Shown here: one piece after another, positions 16,310 through 25,119 of the stretch | How positions within the stretch are numbered: the stretch's first letter is position 1 | Layout: each line of letters begins with the position of its first letter | NCBI GenBank assembly: GCA_016874035.1 | Contig: VGVM01000021.1 | Coordinates: forward strand, 1-39,688 | DNA length: 39,688 nucleotides | Direction: 5' to 3' | Source: Gemmatimonadota bacterium | GTDB taxonomy: Bacteria; Gemmatimonadota; Gemmatimonadetes; Gemmatimonadales; Gemmatimonadaceae | The notes under the pieces: model-generated | Told to the model about the DNA's origin: nothing | What the model saw: only the letters and a program-made list of their open reading frames with translations | The model's database searches: none | Program-made: the position numbers and the translations under genes

Positions 16310-16681
16310 ATGAGCGCGCACGTGCTGGTCGCCGATGACGAGCCGCACATTGCGCGGATCATCCAGACAAAGCTGGAGCAAGGACCCTTCCGGGTGACGT
16401 TGGTGCATGATGGGACGGCGGCGCTCGCCGCGTTGGAGTCCTACCCCGATATCAAGCTCGTGCTCCTCGACGTCATGATGCCCGGGCTGAGCGGGCTCGA
16501 GGTGCTGGAGCGCATGCGCGCCGACTCCCGCTGGGCAAACGTCCCGGCGGTCATCCTCACGGCCGCCGGACACGATGAGCAACGCGACACGGCTGCTCGA
16601 CTCGGCGTGCAGGACTTCCTCACGAAGCCCTTCAGCCCCAAGCGCCTGTTCGCGCGTGTGCAGGAGCTGACCGGCGCGTGA
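16310..16681 (+). CDS. Stand-alone CheY-like response regulator receiver
   Basis: A 123-residue receiver domain with no output domain. The acidic pair D9/D10 (VADDEPH), phospho-acceptor D54 (VLLDVMMPG), T84 (VILTAAG) and K106 (FLTKPF) are all present, so it should be phosphorylatable. I chose the ATG at 16310-16312. The frame is open from 16145, but the earlier part is only a shadow of the Roadblock gene. The 50-nt gap before it lacks a strong ribosome-binding site. Its end overlaps the manC start (GTGA). It presumably acts by protein contact; the cognate kinase is unknown. The orphan kinase at 12739-13899 is the nearest candidate, but nothing shows that they pair. Confidence 0.93.
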   Translation: MSAHVLVADDEPHIARIIQTKLEQGPFRVTLVHDGTAALAALESYPDIKLVLLDVMMPGLSGLEVLERMRADSRWANVPAVILTAAGHDEQRDTAARLGVQDFLTKPFSPKRLFARVQELTGA

Positions 16682-17784
16682 GTGCACCGCGCGATCGGTG
16701 GGCGGTCGTACTCGCAGGCGGCGTCGGATCGCGGTTCTGGCCGCTGAGCACACCGGAACGGCCGAAGCAACTACTGCCGCTGATCTCGGCGAAGCCCATG
16801 CTCGAGGATACGCTCGAACGGCTGGCGCCGGTGGCGCCACTGGAGCGCACCCTCGTGCTCACGAACGCATCGCTGGCCGATGCCGTACGCAAGCTGGTGC
16901 CCACGCTGCCGGCCGGGAACGTCATTGCCGAGCCGCGCCCCGCGGGCACCGCCGCGGCGCTCACGTGGGCGGCCAACTTGATCGCCAAGCGCAGCGGCGG
17001 CGAGTCCCCGATGGTCTGCGTGCACGCCGATTGGGCGATCGGCGACGTTGACCTATTCCGCGCCACCCTGATCGCCGCTGCTGACGCCGCCGCGGCGAAC
17101 GAGGCGCTGATCACGGTCGGCATCGTGCCAAGCTGGCCCGACCCTGGGCTCGGATACATCGAACCCGGCGAGCCTGTACGCGACGTGTCGATCGGCACGT
17201 CGCCGGCTCCCCTTCGCCGTGTCGCCCGTTTCATCGAGAAACCGGACCGCGTGCGTGCGGAGGCGCTCGTGAACGGCGGTTGCCTGTGGAACTCCGGCAT
17301 TTTTGCGTGGCGCGCCGCCGATCTCTTGACCGAGATTCGCGCACACTGCCCGGAAGTCGCGCCAGCGCTCGATAAGCACGGCGACAACGCGGAGGGATTT
17401 TTCGCCGCCGCCCGTTCGATTGCGATTGATCACGGCGTGCTCGAGCGGAGCAAGCGCGTGATGGTCCTGCCCGGCCGTTTCCCGTGGAGTGACGTGGGCA
17501 CGTGGGCGGCGTTGCGCACGGTTCGTGTGCAGGATGCGTCTGGCAACGCGCCCGCCGGTGCCGTGGTGCTTCGCGATTCGTCGGCGAACGTCGTGCACGC
17601 CGAGGGGACCACGGTGGTGGGCTACGGCATTGAAGGCCTCGTGATCGTCTCACTGCCTGGAGTAACGCTGGTGACAACCGCCGAACGAGCTGCCGACCTC
17701 AAGAGCCTCCTCGAAGCGCTGCCGCCTGATGTGCGCGAGAAGATCGCGCGCGCCGTCGAGAGCGGGCCGGGACGCGCCGCATGA
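16678..17784 (+). CDS. manC: Mannose-1-phosphate guanylyltransferase
   Basis: A 368-residue nucleotidyltransferase that would make GDP-mannose from mannose-1-phosphate and GTP for glycan synthesis. The signature is LAGGVGSRFWPLSTPERPKQ (residues 12-31). Further family blocks are EPRPAGTAAALTWAA, GYIEPGEP, FIEKPDR, LWNSGIFAW and PWSDVGTWAAL. It is the single-domain type, with no C-terminal phosphomannose isomerase domain. The start is GTG, overlapping the receiver gene by 4 bp; the stop overlaps the next ATG (ATGA). Such enzymes supply polysaccharide, O-antigen or glycoprotein synthesis. No mannose-6-phosphate isomerase or phosphomannomutase is nearby. Confidence 0.93.
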   Translation: MSAPRDRWAVVLAGGVGSRFWPLSTPERPKQLLPLISAKPMLEDTLERLAPVAPLERTLVLTNASLADAVRKLVPTLPAGNVIAEPRPAGTAAALTWAANLIAKRSGGESPMVCVHADWAIGDVDLFRATLIAAADAAAANEALITVGIVPSWPDPGLGYIEPGEPVRDVSIGTSPAPLRRVARFIEKPDRVRAEALVNGGCLWNSGIFAWRAADLLTEIRAHCPEVAPALDKHGDNAEGFFAAARSIAIDHGVLERSKRVMVLPGRFPWSDVGTWAALRTVRVQDASGNAPAGAVVLRDSSANVVHAEGTTVVGYGIEGLVIVSLPGVTLVTTAERAADLKSLLEALPPDVREKIARAVESGPGRAA

Positions 17785-18986
17785 GTGAGCCGAACCGCGG
17801 GCTCGTCTGCTACGACGACGCGATTGCGCGTGCCATGGAACCGTTCGCGCACACGCGCCCGGTGTCGGAGCTGCGGGTGGGGGCGCTGCTTGTGCGTGAG
17901 CGATGGGCGCGCTTGCTCGCCCAGCAGGCGACCGGGTTCGTCGCTGCGCCGCACCTCGCCACGTTCGACGAGTTCGGCGCGCCGCCTGGCGTGCGTGGCG
18001 TGCTGAAAGCGGGCACCGTGCTGGCGAACTCGAGATGTGCACCGTGGCTGATGCCGGAAGTCGTGACCCTCGACCCGGGCGGCTGGGCGGAGGTTGACGG
18101 TCGCGTCGCGGCAGTGGCCCTCGCGCGCGACGTAGCAGTTCAAGAACTCGCTGACGGCCACCTTGCACTCGAATCGCTTGGAACCCGCAAGCACGCGATG
18201 TTCAAGGGCTGGTGGCTCGACCACGCGTGGGACATTGTGCGCCACTTGCCGGAAATGCTGCGGTCCGATGCCATGAGCCTTGCTGACGGCATCAAGGACG
18301 CTCCGCCGCCGCACCTGACCGTGCTCGGGGAGCACCGCGCCGCCGTGGCGCGCGGCGCGTATGTCGAGCCACACGTGGTGTTCGACACGACCGGCGGCGA
18401 TATCGTCGTGCTGCCGGGTGCCCGCATCAACGCGTTCACCCGGATCGCGGGCCCGGCCGTGATCGGTGATTCCACGATCGTCGCCGGCGGGCGTTTCGCC
18501 GCCGTCGCAATCGGCGAGCACTCGCGCGTCTGCGGCGAGATGAGCGTCACGGCGGTGCAAGGCTACGCGAACAAGGGGCACGACGGGTTCGTCGGCCATT
18601 CGGTGATCGGTCGGTGGGCCAACCTCGGCGCGCTCACGACGACCAGCAACCTCAAGAACAGCTACGGCAGCGTGCGGGTGGAGACGGCGACCGGCGAACA
18701 CGACACGGGCATGCAGTTCCTCGGGTCGTTGATCGGGGATCACGCAAAGACGGCGATCGGCACGCGCCTCATGACCGGGACGATTGTCGGCGCCGGCGCG
18801 AACGTCTTTGGCGACCGCTCGCCGGCGAAGCGCGTCCCGCCGTTCGCTTGGGGCGATCAGCCGCCATTCGCGCGATACGAGCGGGCCAAGTTCACCGAAG
18901 TCGCGCGGCACGTGATGAAGCGACGGGAAGTCACGTTGTCGCCGGGTAACCAGGCGACGCTCGAAGCTGCTTGGGACCTCGGCTGA
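17781..18986 (+). CDS. GlmU-family sugar-nucleotidyltransferase/acetyltransferase-like protein
   Basis: A 401-residue protein of the alternative GlmU-type family best known from Bacteroidota. The N-terminal part (about 1-180) has the family block RPVSELRVGALLVRERWARL and a conserved NSR (83-85), but not the canonical GxGTRM loop of GlmU. Residues about 185-350 form hexapeptide repeats of a left-handed beta helix, with the strongly conserved stretch from NKGHDGFVGHS through NLGALTTTSNLKN (264-293). By family it may make UDP-GlcNAc, but activity on another sugar is possible given its coupling to manC (ATGA overlap). It shares one base with the next gene (TGATG). Confidence 0.8.
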   Translation: MSEPNRGLVCYDDAIARAMEPFAHTRPVSELRVGALLVRERWARLLAQQATGFVAAPHLATFDEFGAPPGVRGVLKAGTVLANSRCAPWLMPEVVTLDPGGWAEVDGRVAAVALARDVAVQELADGHLALESLGTRKHAMFKGWWLDHAWDIVRHLPEMLRSDAMSLADGIKDAPPPHLTVLGEHRAAVARGAYVEPHVVFDTTGGDIVVLPGARINAFTRIAGPAVIGDSTIVAGGRFAAVAIGEHSRVCGEMSVTAVQGYANKGHDGFVGHSVIGRWANLGALTTTSNLKNSYGSVRVETATGEHDTGMQFLGSLIGDHAKTAIGTRLMTGTIVGAGANVFGDRSPAKRVPPFAWGDQPPFARYERAKFTEVARHVMKRREVTLSPGNQATLEAAWDLG

Positions 18987-19780
18987 TGCGCATCGTCGCG
19001 CTCGCAAGCGGCAGCAGCGGCAACGCCATCCTTGTTGACGACGGCACGACGCGCGTCCTAGTGGACTGCGGCATCGGCCCGCGCACGCTCGCCAAGGGGC
19101 TCAAGGCGGCCGGCGTCGCGCCGGAAAGCGTGCAGGCCATCCTCGTCACGCACGAGCACATTGACCATGTGCGCGGAATCCCGCAGGCGGTGGCCAAGTG
19201 GGGATGGACCGTGATCGGGACCGCCGGAACGGTCCGGCGGCTGCCGACCGAGGTTCGACCAGCGGCGAAGACGGTGCGTGAACACGTTCGCATCGGCGAC
19301 CTCGACATCGCGCTCGTGCCGGTTTCGCACGACGCCGCCGAACCGGCGGCATATGCCTTCACCTCCCGCACCAGTGGGCAGCGTGCGGGCGTGGCCCACG
19401 ACCTGGGCGAACCGTCGGACAAGCTCATCCGCGCCTTCCGCGGTGTGGAACTGCTCTGCATCGAGGCGAATCACGACGCGGACATGTTGCGCGACGGACC
19501 CTACCCCGCCTTCCTGAAAGACCGTGTGGCCAGCGCAACCGGCCACTTGAGTAATGCACAATCGGCGGCCTTCATTGACGCCGTCGGGACTGCCGAACTC
19601 CGCGCGGTGCTGCTCCTTCACCTAAGCGAGACGAACAACACGCCGGAGATCGCGTGCTCCGCGACGAAGCGAGGCGTTACGCGCCTGGCGCGACGCGCGA
19701 CGCTCGCCGCGGCGGTCCGGCGGGCGCCGAGCGCGCCGATCGGGCGAACCGCATCCGGTCAGCTCGCGCTGTCCCTCTGA
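18986..19780 (+). CDS. Metallo-beta-lactamase-fold hydrolase (YycJ/WalJ-like)
   Basis: A 264-residue MBL-fold protein. The metal-site signature is THEHIDH (55-61), followed by further likely ligands in VSHDAAEP, GVAHDLGEPS and EANHD, and HLSETNN near the end. The opening VALASGSSGNAILVDDG is characteristic of the YycJ/WalJ group, whose members are implicated in nuclease or phosphodiesterase activity and in cell-wall or mismatch-repair-linked phenotypes in Firmicutes; the role here is not known. I chose the ATG at 18986-18988, which shares its A with the previous stop; an upstream start at 18971 would only mirror the preceding gene. Confidence 0.88.
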   Translation: MRIVALASGSSGNAILVDDGTTRVLVDCGIGPRTLAKGLKAAGVAPESVQAILVTHEHIDHVRGIPQAVAKWGWTVIGTAGTVRRLPTEVRPAAKTVREHVRIGDLDIALVPVSHDAAEPAAYAFTSRTSGQRAGVAHDLGEPSDKLIRAFRGVELLCIEANHDADMLRDGPYPAFLKDRVASATGHLSNAQSAAFIDAVGTAELRAVLLLHLSETNNTPEIACSATKRGVTRLARRATLAAAVRRAPSAPIGRTASGQLALSL

Positions 19781-19799
19781 CGGGGCGCCGTCAGCGCCC
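19777..19799. terminator. Hairpin between convergent genes
   Basis: CTGACGG (19777-19783) pairs with CCGTCAG (19788-19794). An alternative stem uses GGGCGC (19783-19788) with GCGCCC (19794-19799). The hairpin overlaps the hydrolase stop codon and sits before the convergent yjbH-like stop at 19809. There is no U-tract on either side, so it is only a possible factor-assisted or bidirectional terminator. Confidence 0.4.
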
Positions 19800-19808
19800 G
19801 GACGTTCC

Positions 19809-21836
19809 CTACCGCAGCGCCTGCGCCCGCATCAGCTCCACTTGGGCTCGGAGCTGGCCCGCCGAGAGCCGGTCGCGTTGCCACACAGCCGAAAACAGCT
19901 CGTTCCCGGTCCGCAGCGGGATCGCGATATCCGAGCGAAGGGCGTTGATGTCCTCGAGGATGACGGACTGCTGCGAGACCTCAATCGCCTCGGGAGCGTT
20001 GACGCGTACGGTGCGCGGCCGCATGGTACGCGACGGGCTCAGCGGGAGCCGGACGCGCGCGCCAGCCGCTTGCGAGAACTCGCTCGCGCGGACGAAGAAG
20101 CCGACCTCCATCGGCCCGAACCAGCGCGCGACCTCGCCCAGCGCCCCGATGTCGCCGTGCATGAAATGGCCGGCGGTGAGCGAGACGGTCGTGCCCATCC
20201 GTGGCGTGCGAACGCGGATATTCCCGAGCGCGACGGAGCGGTTGATCTTGCCGAAGGCCCGACCGAAGGCCGCGCCCATGAAGCCGACATTGATCCTGCC
20301 GTTCGGCAGCGCGAAGTCGGCTTCCACTGAGCCGCCGACCTCGCCATGACCGAACCGGCCCAGGCTGGCTTGGGCGAATCCGCTGGTCCCGGCGGGAAAC
20401 ACGCCCAGGTCGAGCGGCCGCGCAAGCTGCACGAGCAGTCGGTCCGCATTCGCAACGCGAATACTGTCGGGGAACCCGACGCTGCGGTACAGCTTGATGC
20501 TTCGCCGCCCGGTCAGCATGAGACCGCGTCCCAGGCGCAGCGTCGCTTCCGGGAGCGCCGCGACGCGAGAGTCCGCTATCCCGACTTCCGTAAGCAGGGT
20601 GGACTCCAGGCGCGGCACCACCGTGACATCGAGGCGCGCGCGGGCACGATTCAACCAGCGCGCGGGCGGAATCGGCGACCGCGCCGCCGCATCGCGGCCT
20701 CCCTCGATCCGCAGCGACTCGGCGAATGCGCCTCCTTCGCGCTGCCCGGCCGTGAACGCAGCCCAATCGGCCAGCCGGACGCCGAGCGCGAGCACCGTGG
20801 CCTCATGCCGCCGCACGAGGAGTCGCACTTCGGTGACTGCTGCGGGTGCGTGCTGCTGCACCGCGGCGAGCACAGCGCCGATCGCCGACGCTTCCTCATA
20901 CACCCACACCCAGTTCTCGTAGCCGACCTCCAGCAAGCCGCCGCTCACGACCGCGACCGAGACGTTCTCGAGGCCGAGGTCCACCAGGCTCCGCGCAAGT
21001 GACTCGACCGAGCGCGTGGCCGACGGTGAGCGACGGGCGGCGTTGCCCGGACGCACTGCGGGTGTCGTTGCCGTCGTCCTCGGGGTCGCGGGCAAGCCGA
21101 AGCGCAGCGTGAAGTTCGTCACCGTCCCGGTTTCCCCGCGCGAGACGATGTCTACGGCGGGCATTACTCCGTACCTCGCGGCGGTCGCCGCGAACGGCGT
21201 CAGTCGCACGCCGAACGACGACTGTCGCGCATCGTTCTCACCGATCACCGTCAGCCAATCGCAGATGCCCACCGATGCGCCGCCGAACGCCCCGCTCAAC
21301 AGGTGTCCGTCCGCGCCGTAGCCCCCCGTGAGGCGCACGCGGTCGGCGAACGTCTTCGTTGCGACGATGTAGCGCGACTCGAAGTTCGGCGCCGCTCCGC
21401 CCATGTCGGTCGCGCCAAGCGCGATCGCAGGGCGCGTACCGGTCTCGCGCAAGGCAAGGAACTGTGCGCCCGCCGAGATATCGCGAAGGATCGACTCCGT
21501 ATCCGACAGGTATCGCGGCGGGCCGGCGGCCGAGCCGCGCGCCGTCAGCGTAAGCCGGGGAAGAAACTCGAACGCCACGAAGCCGTTCCCCTGCGGCCGC
21601 ATGTCGCGATTGGTGAGGTCGCGCCTGGCGTTGTTGTAGCTCAGCGCCACGGACCTCTGCCTCGGTTCGACCGCCGCAGGAACCTCGAAGAGCCCGGGCG
21701 TTCCGTTGAGTGAGAGCGTGGCGTCGGCTGGCGCCGTGACGTTCCTGGCAATCGGCGCTCGGCAGGCATCCGGGGCGCTCGTGAGCAGTCCGGCGGAGAC
21801 CGCGACGGCTGCTGACAACGTGCTGGCGAGGATCAT
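19809..21836 (-). CDS. YjbH-like outer-membrane exopolysaccharide-associated protein
   Basis: A 675-residue exported protein; residues 1 to about 24 form a signal peptide. It resembles the YjbH/WbfB group of outer-membrane proteins linked to exopolysaccharide production: GTPGLFEVPAA near the start, then FLPRLTLTARG, RDISAGAQFLALRE, AIALGATDMGG, SRYIVATKTFADRVRLTGGYG and SVGICDWLTVIGE. The rest alternates short amphipathic strands, as expected of a large beta barrel, with a central Ala/Thr/Arg-rich linker (about 260-290). The TAGAAT box is only 6 nt before the ATG, so the mRNA may be leaderless. It lies beside the manC/GlmU-like operon (convergent), which supports a role in surface glycan. Confidence 0.7.
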   Translation of the reverse strand: MILASTLSAAVAVSAGLLTSAPDACRAPIARNVTAPADATLSLNGTPGLFEVPAAVEPRQRSVALSYNNARRDLTNRDMRPQGNGFVAFEFLPRLTLTARGSAAGPPRYLSDTESILRDISAGAQFLALRETGTRPAIALGATDMGGAAPNFESRYIVATKTFADRVRLTGGYGADGHLLSGAFGGASVGICDWLTVIGENDARQSSFGVRLTPFAATAARYGVMPAVDIVSRGETGTVTNFTLRFGLPATPRTTATTPAVRPGNAARRSPSATRSVESLARSLVDLGLENVSVAVVSGGLLEVGYENWVWVYEEASAIGAVLAAVQQHAPAAVTEVRLLVRRHEATVLALGVRLADWAAFTAGQREGGAFAESLRIEGGRDAAARSPIPPARWLNRARARLDVTVVPRLESTLLTEVGIADSRVAALPEATLRLGRGLMLTGRRSIKLYRSVGFPDSIRVANADRLLVQLARPLDLGVFPAGTSGFAQASLGRFGHGEVGGSVEADFALPNGRINVGFMGAAFGRAFGKINRSVALGNIRVRTPRMGTTVSLTAGHFMHGDIGALGEVARWFGPMEVGFFVRASEFSQAAGARVRLPLSPSRTMRPRTVRVNAPEAIEVSQQSVILEDINALRSDIAIPLRTGNELFSAVWQRDRLSAGQLRAQVELMRAQALR

Positions 21837-21842
21837 GGCAAC

Positions 21843-21848
21843 ATTCTA
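21843..21848 (-). promoter_or_regulatory. -10 box placing the yjbH-like gene as leaderless
   Basis: TAGAAT on the minus strand is separated by exactly 6 nt (GTTGCC) from the ATG at 21834-21836. A start at or next to the A of ATG is therefore expected. No ribosome-binding site fits, and no good -35 box is seen. Confidence 0.5.
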
Positions 21849-21900
21849 GCCGGGCGTCGGCGTGTCCGGCGCTCCCGTGGACGAACCTCCTGCAGCCGTG

Positions 21901-21906
21901 TAGATA
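21901..21906 (+). promoter_or_regulatory. -10 box placing the Asp-box lipoprotein gene as leaderless
   Basis: TAGATA is separated by exactly 6 nt (GTCGCA) from the ATG at 21913. A weak -35 (TGGACG at 21878-21883) lies 17 bp upstream. No Shine-Dalgarno sequence is present. The spacing matches that of the divergent yjbH-like gene. Confidence 0.4.
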
Positions 21907-21912
21907 GTCGCA

Positions 21913-22839
21913 ATGGTGCCCAGGCCGTTGGCTCACGCGCGGGCGATCACGACGCCAGCCTTGGCGATCGTCACCGCCGCGCTGGCGGCCGTGTCGTGCC
22001 GGGGAGCCGTCACGGCGGAACAGGACATGTACGATGGACCCCTGCTCCGGATGGCAATGGAAACGGGGGTCGTCGGGCGCTTCGCGACGGCCGTGCGTGA
22101 CGATCACCTCGCTGTGGCATGGTTCGGCGTCGAGCGCGCCGACACGGCCGTGTTCGTGTCGCGCAGCCTCGACGGCGGCAACTCGTTCTCGGCAGCGCTG
22201 CGGGTGAGCCCGGTCGGTGAGCCGACGCCCGCCGACCTCGAGAACGGACCGCGAGTCGAGCTGATCCTCGACCCGGACGGATTCGCGCAGCCGTTCCTCG
22301 CGTGGACGCGCGCCCGGGGCGACGCAGCAGCCATCGTGTGGTCCTATACCATCGACGGGACCACGTACTCGGCGCCCGCGGCTGTTCGCGGAAGCAGCGG
22401 GCGCGGAAGACCAACGCTCCACGTGATTGCACGCGACACCGGCGAGCGCGTGGTGGCCATGTGGAGCATCCCGGGCAACGGAGCGGAACAGCCGAGGGAG
22501 TACTGGCTCGGTTCGACCGCAGGGCAGATCGCCGCCAAGGCGTTCGGCGATTCAATGGCGGCGGCGCTTGCGATCGCACAACTCGCCTCGCAAGCGGCGG
22601 CACCGCCGGCCGTAAGTGACGTGCCCGTCCTCGTCTGGACGGACTCCACGCACTCCCCTCCGTCGGTCATGATGCAGCCGGACCGAACTGGCGGCGGAGT
22701 GGGGAGTGAGCGCACGAGCGCCGTCTCGCTCGGGCCCGGCGCGTATCCCGTTGTTGCGAGGCCGTCACCGGGCCCGGTAATCGTGTGGGTGAGCGGCCGC
22801 AGTCCCGCGGGAGAGATCAACGTCATTCGCGTTCGCTGA
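21913..22839 (+). CDS. Predicted lipoprotein with Asp-box (sialidase-like) motif
   Basis: A 308-residue exported protein. The signal peptide ends at the lipobox LAAVSC (Cys29). One clear Asp-box, SxDxGxxF, is seen at S85-F92 (SLDGGNSF) within a strand pattern LAVAWFGV...AVFVSRSL that resembles sialidase-type propeller blades. Later segments (FLAWTRARGDAAAIVWSY, VVAMWSIPG, PVLVWTDS, PVIVWVSGRSP) repeat the same strand style, so a propeller of four to six blades is plausible. No sialidase catalytic residues can be identified, so an enzyme activity is not claimed. It is divergent from the yjbH-like gene and convergent with groEL. Confidence 0.72.
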   Translation: MVPRPLAHARAITTPALAIVTAALAAVSCRGAVTAEQDMYDGPLLRMAMETGVVGRFATAVRDDHLAVAWFGVERADTAVFVSRSLDGGNSFSAALRVSPVGEPTPADLENGPRVELILDPDGFAQPFLAWTRARGDAAAIVWSYTIDGTTYSAPAAVRGSSGRGRPTLHVIARDTGERVVAMWSIPGNGAEQPREYWLGSTAGQIAAKAFGDSMAAALAIAQLASQAAAPPAVSDVPVLVWTDSTHSPPSVMMQPDRTGGGVGSERTSAVSLGPGAYPVVARPSPGPVIVWVSGRSPAGEINVIRVR

Positions 22840-22861
22840 CGACCGGCTCTGTTCAAAGACA

Positions 22862-22892
22862 AGCGGGGGCACCGTCTCCCGGCACCCCCGCT
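22862..22892 (-). terminator. Transcription terminator after groEL
   Basis: AGCGGGGG (22862-22869) pairs with CCCCCGCT (22885-22892). On the minus strand the stem extends to 12 bp through two G-U pairs, whereas on the plus strand those positions are C/A mismatches, so it favours the groEL transcript. A T-rich stretch (TTGTCTTTG) follows on the minus strand. Confidence 0.75.
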
Positions 22893-22897
22893 CAATC

Positions 22898-22939
22898 ACC
22901 TGCCACCTACTATCTACTATCTGCTATCTACTACCTGCC
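22898..22939. repeat. Six 7-bp tandem repeats downstream of groEL
   Basis: Six contiguous heptamers on the plus strand: ACCTGCC, ACCTACT, ATCTACT, ATCTGCT, ATCTACT, ACCTGCC. The consensus is A-Y-C-T-R-C-Y. The tract ends 2 bp before the groEL stop codon, so it forms the start of the groEL 3' untranslated region. It is followed by the terminator at 22862-22892. Confidence 0.85.
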
Positions 22940-22941
22940 CT

Positions 22942-24612
<1,671 letters not shown>

Positions 24613-24616
24613 ATGG

Positions 24617-24925
24617 TTAGCCCACGACCGCGAGGATGTCGCTCTCGCGGAGGATCAGCATCTGCACGTTCTCGACGGTGACTTCCGTGCCGGAGTACTT
24701 CCCGTAGAGAACCTTGTCGCCGACCTTCACTTCCATCGCGACACGCTTGCCGTCTTCGGTGCGGCCGGGGCCGACCGCGACGACTTCGCCCTGCTGCGGC
24801 TTTTCCTTCGCGGTGTCCGGGATGTACAGGCCACCCCGCATCTGCTCGGTCTCCTCGAGCGGCTTGACGACCACCCGATCAGAGAGCGGCGACACCTTAC
24901 CCGACGATGCGCTCTTTGCTGCCAT
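24617..24925 (-). CDS. groES: 10-kDa co-chaperonin GroES
   Basis: A 102-residue GroES, the heptameric lid of GroEL. Family features are [15 protein letters not shown], the mobile loop around [20 protein letters not shown], the [34 protein letters not shown] block (from about residue 50) and a typical end ([12 protein letters not shown]). A short extra N-terminal segment ([10 protein letters not shown]) precedes the usual start. The ATG at 24923-24925 has GGAG 8 nt upstream. It is the first gene of the operon, under a CIRCE operator at 24999-25025. Confidence 0.98.
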   Translation of the reverse strand: MAAKSASSGKVSPLSDRVVVKPLEETEQMRGGLYIPDTAKEKPQQGEVVAVGPGRTEDGKRVAMEVKVGDKVLYGKYSGTEVTVENVQMLILRESDILAVVG

Positions 24926-24960
24926 GACGCGTGCTCCGTGTGTGTTGAGTTAGTGAATGG

Positions 24961-24983
24961 AGGTTTGGGGAACGCACAAACCT
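24961..24983 (-). promoter_or_regulatory. Hairpin in the groES 5' leader
   Basis: AGGTTTG (24961-24967) pairs perfectly with CAAACCT (24977-24983) over a 9-nt loop. It lies between the CIRCE element and the groES ribosome-binding site, which it does not sequester. It could stabilise the mRNA. Confidence 0.45.
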
Positions 24984-24998
24984 GACAACACACAAAAA

Positions 24999-25025
24999 CT
25001 AGCACTCGGAGTCTAGGAGTGCCAG
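24999..25025 (-). promoter_or_regulatory. CIRCE operator (HrcA-binding site) of groESL
   Basis: CTGGCACTC-N9-GAGTGCTAG on the minus strand matches the CIRCE consensus TTAGCACTC-N9-GAGTGCTAA at 15 of 18 arm positions, with the exact 9-bp spacing. It lies 74 bp upstream of the groES ATG. Repression by HrcA is expected from this element; the hrcA gene is not in the window. I could not place a confident -10/-35 pair around it. Confidence 0.92.
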
Positions 25026-25053
25026 CAGACAACGGAGCAAACTGCGAGGCTTG

Positions 25054-25119
25054 GGTGGTCGGTCGTCGGTCACCGGTAGGGGTTAGCCACAACCGAACAC
25101 CGACCACCGATGACCCATC
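25054..25119. repeat. Heptamer-built inverted repeat between coaX and groES
   Basis: The left side reads as heptamers GGTGGTC, GGTCGTC, GGTCACC, GGTAGGG (25054-25081). The right side reads ACCGAAC, ACCGACC, ACCGATG, ACCCATC (25092-25119) and runs into the coaX stop codon. The arms 25054-25063 and 25099-25108 pair perfectly (10 bp), with 5 more pairs after two mismatches, so a long hairpin can form after coaX. It may end the coaX transcript, but no U-tract follows. Confidence 0.7.

Noticed and set aside
19777-19799. A strong intrinsic terminator between the hydrolase and YjbH-like genes.
   Set aside because: The hairpin is real but has no U-tract, so it is listed only as a possible weak terminator.
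24999-25060. A sigma-70 promoter for groES near the CIRCE element.
   Set aside because: Candidate boxes (for example TTGCTC with TAGACT) need a 19-bp spacer and match poorly; not reported as a feature.
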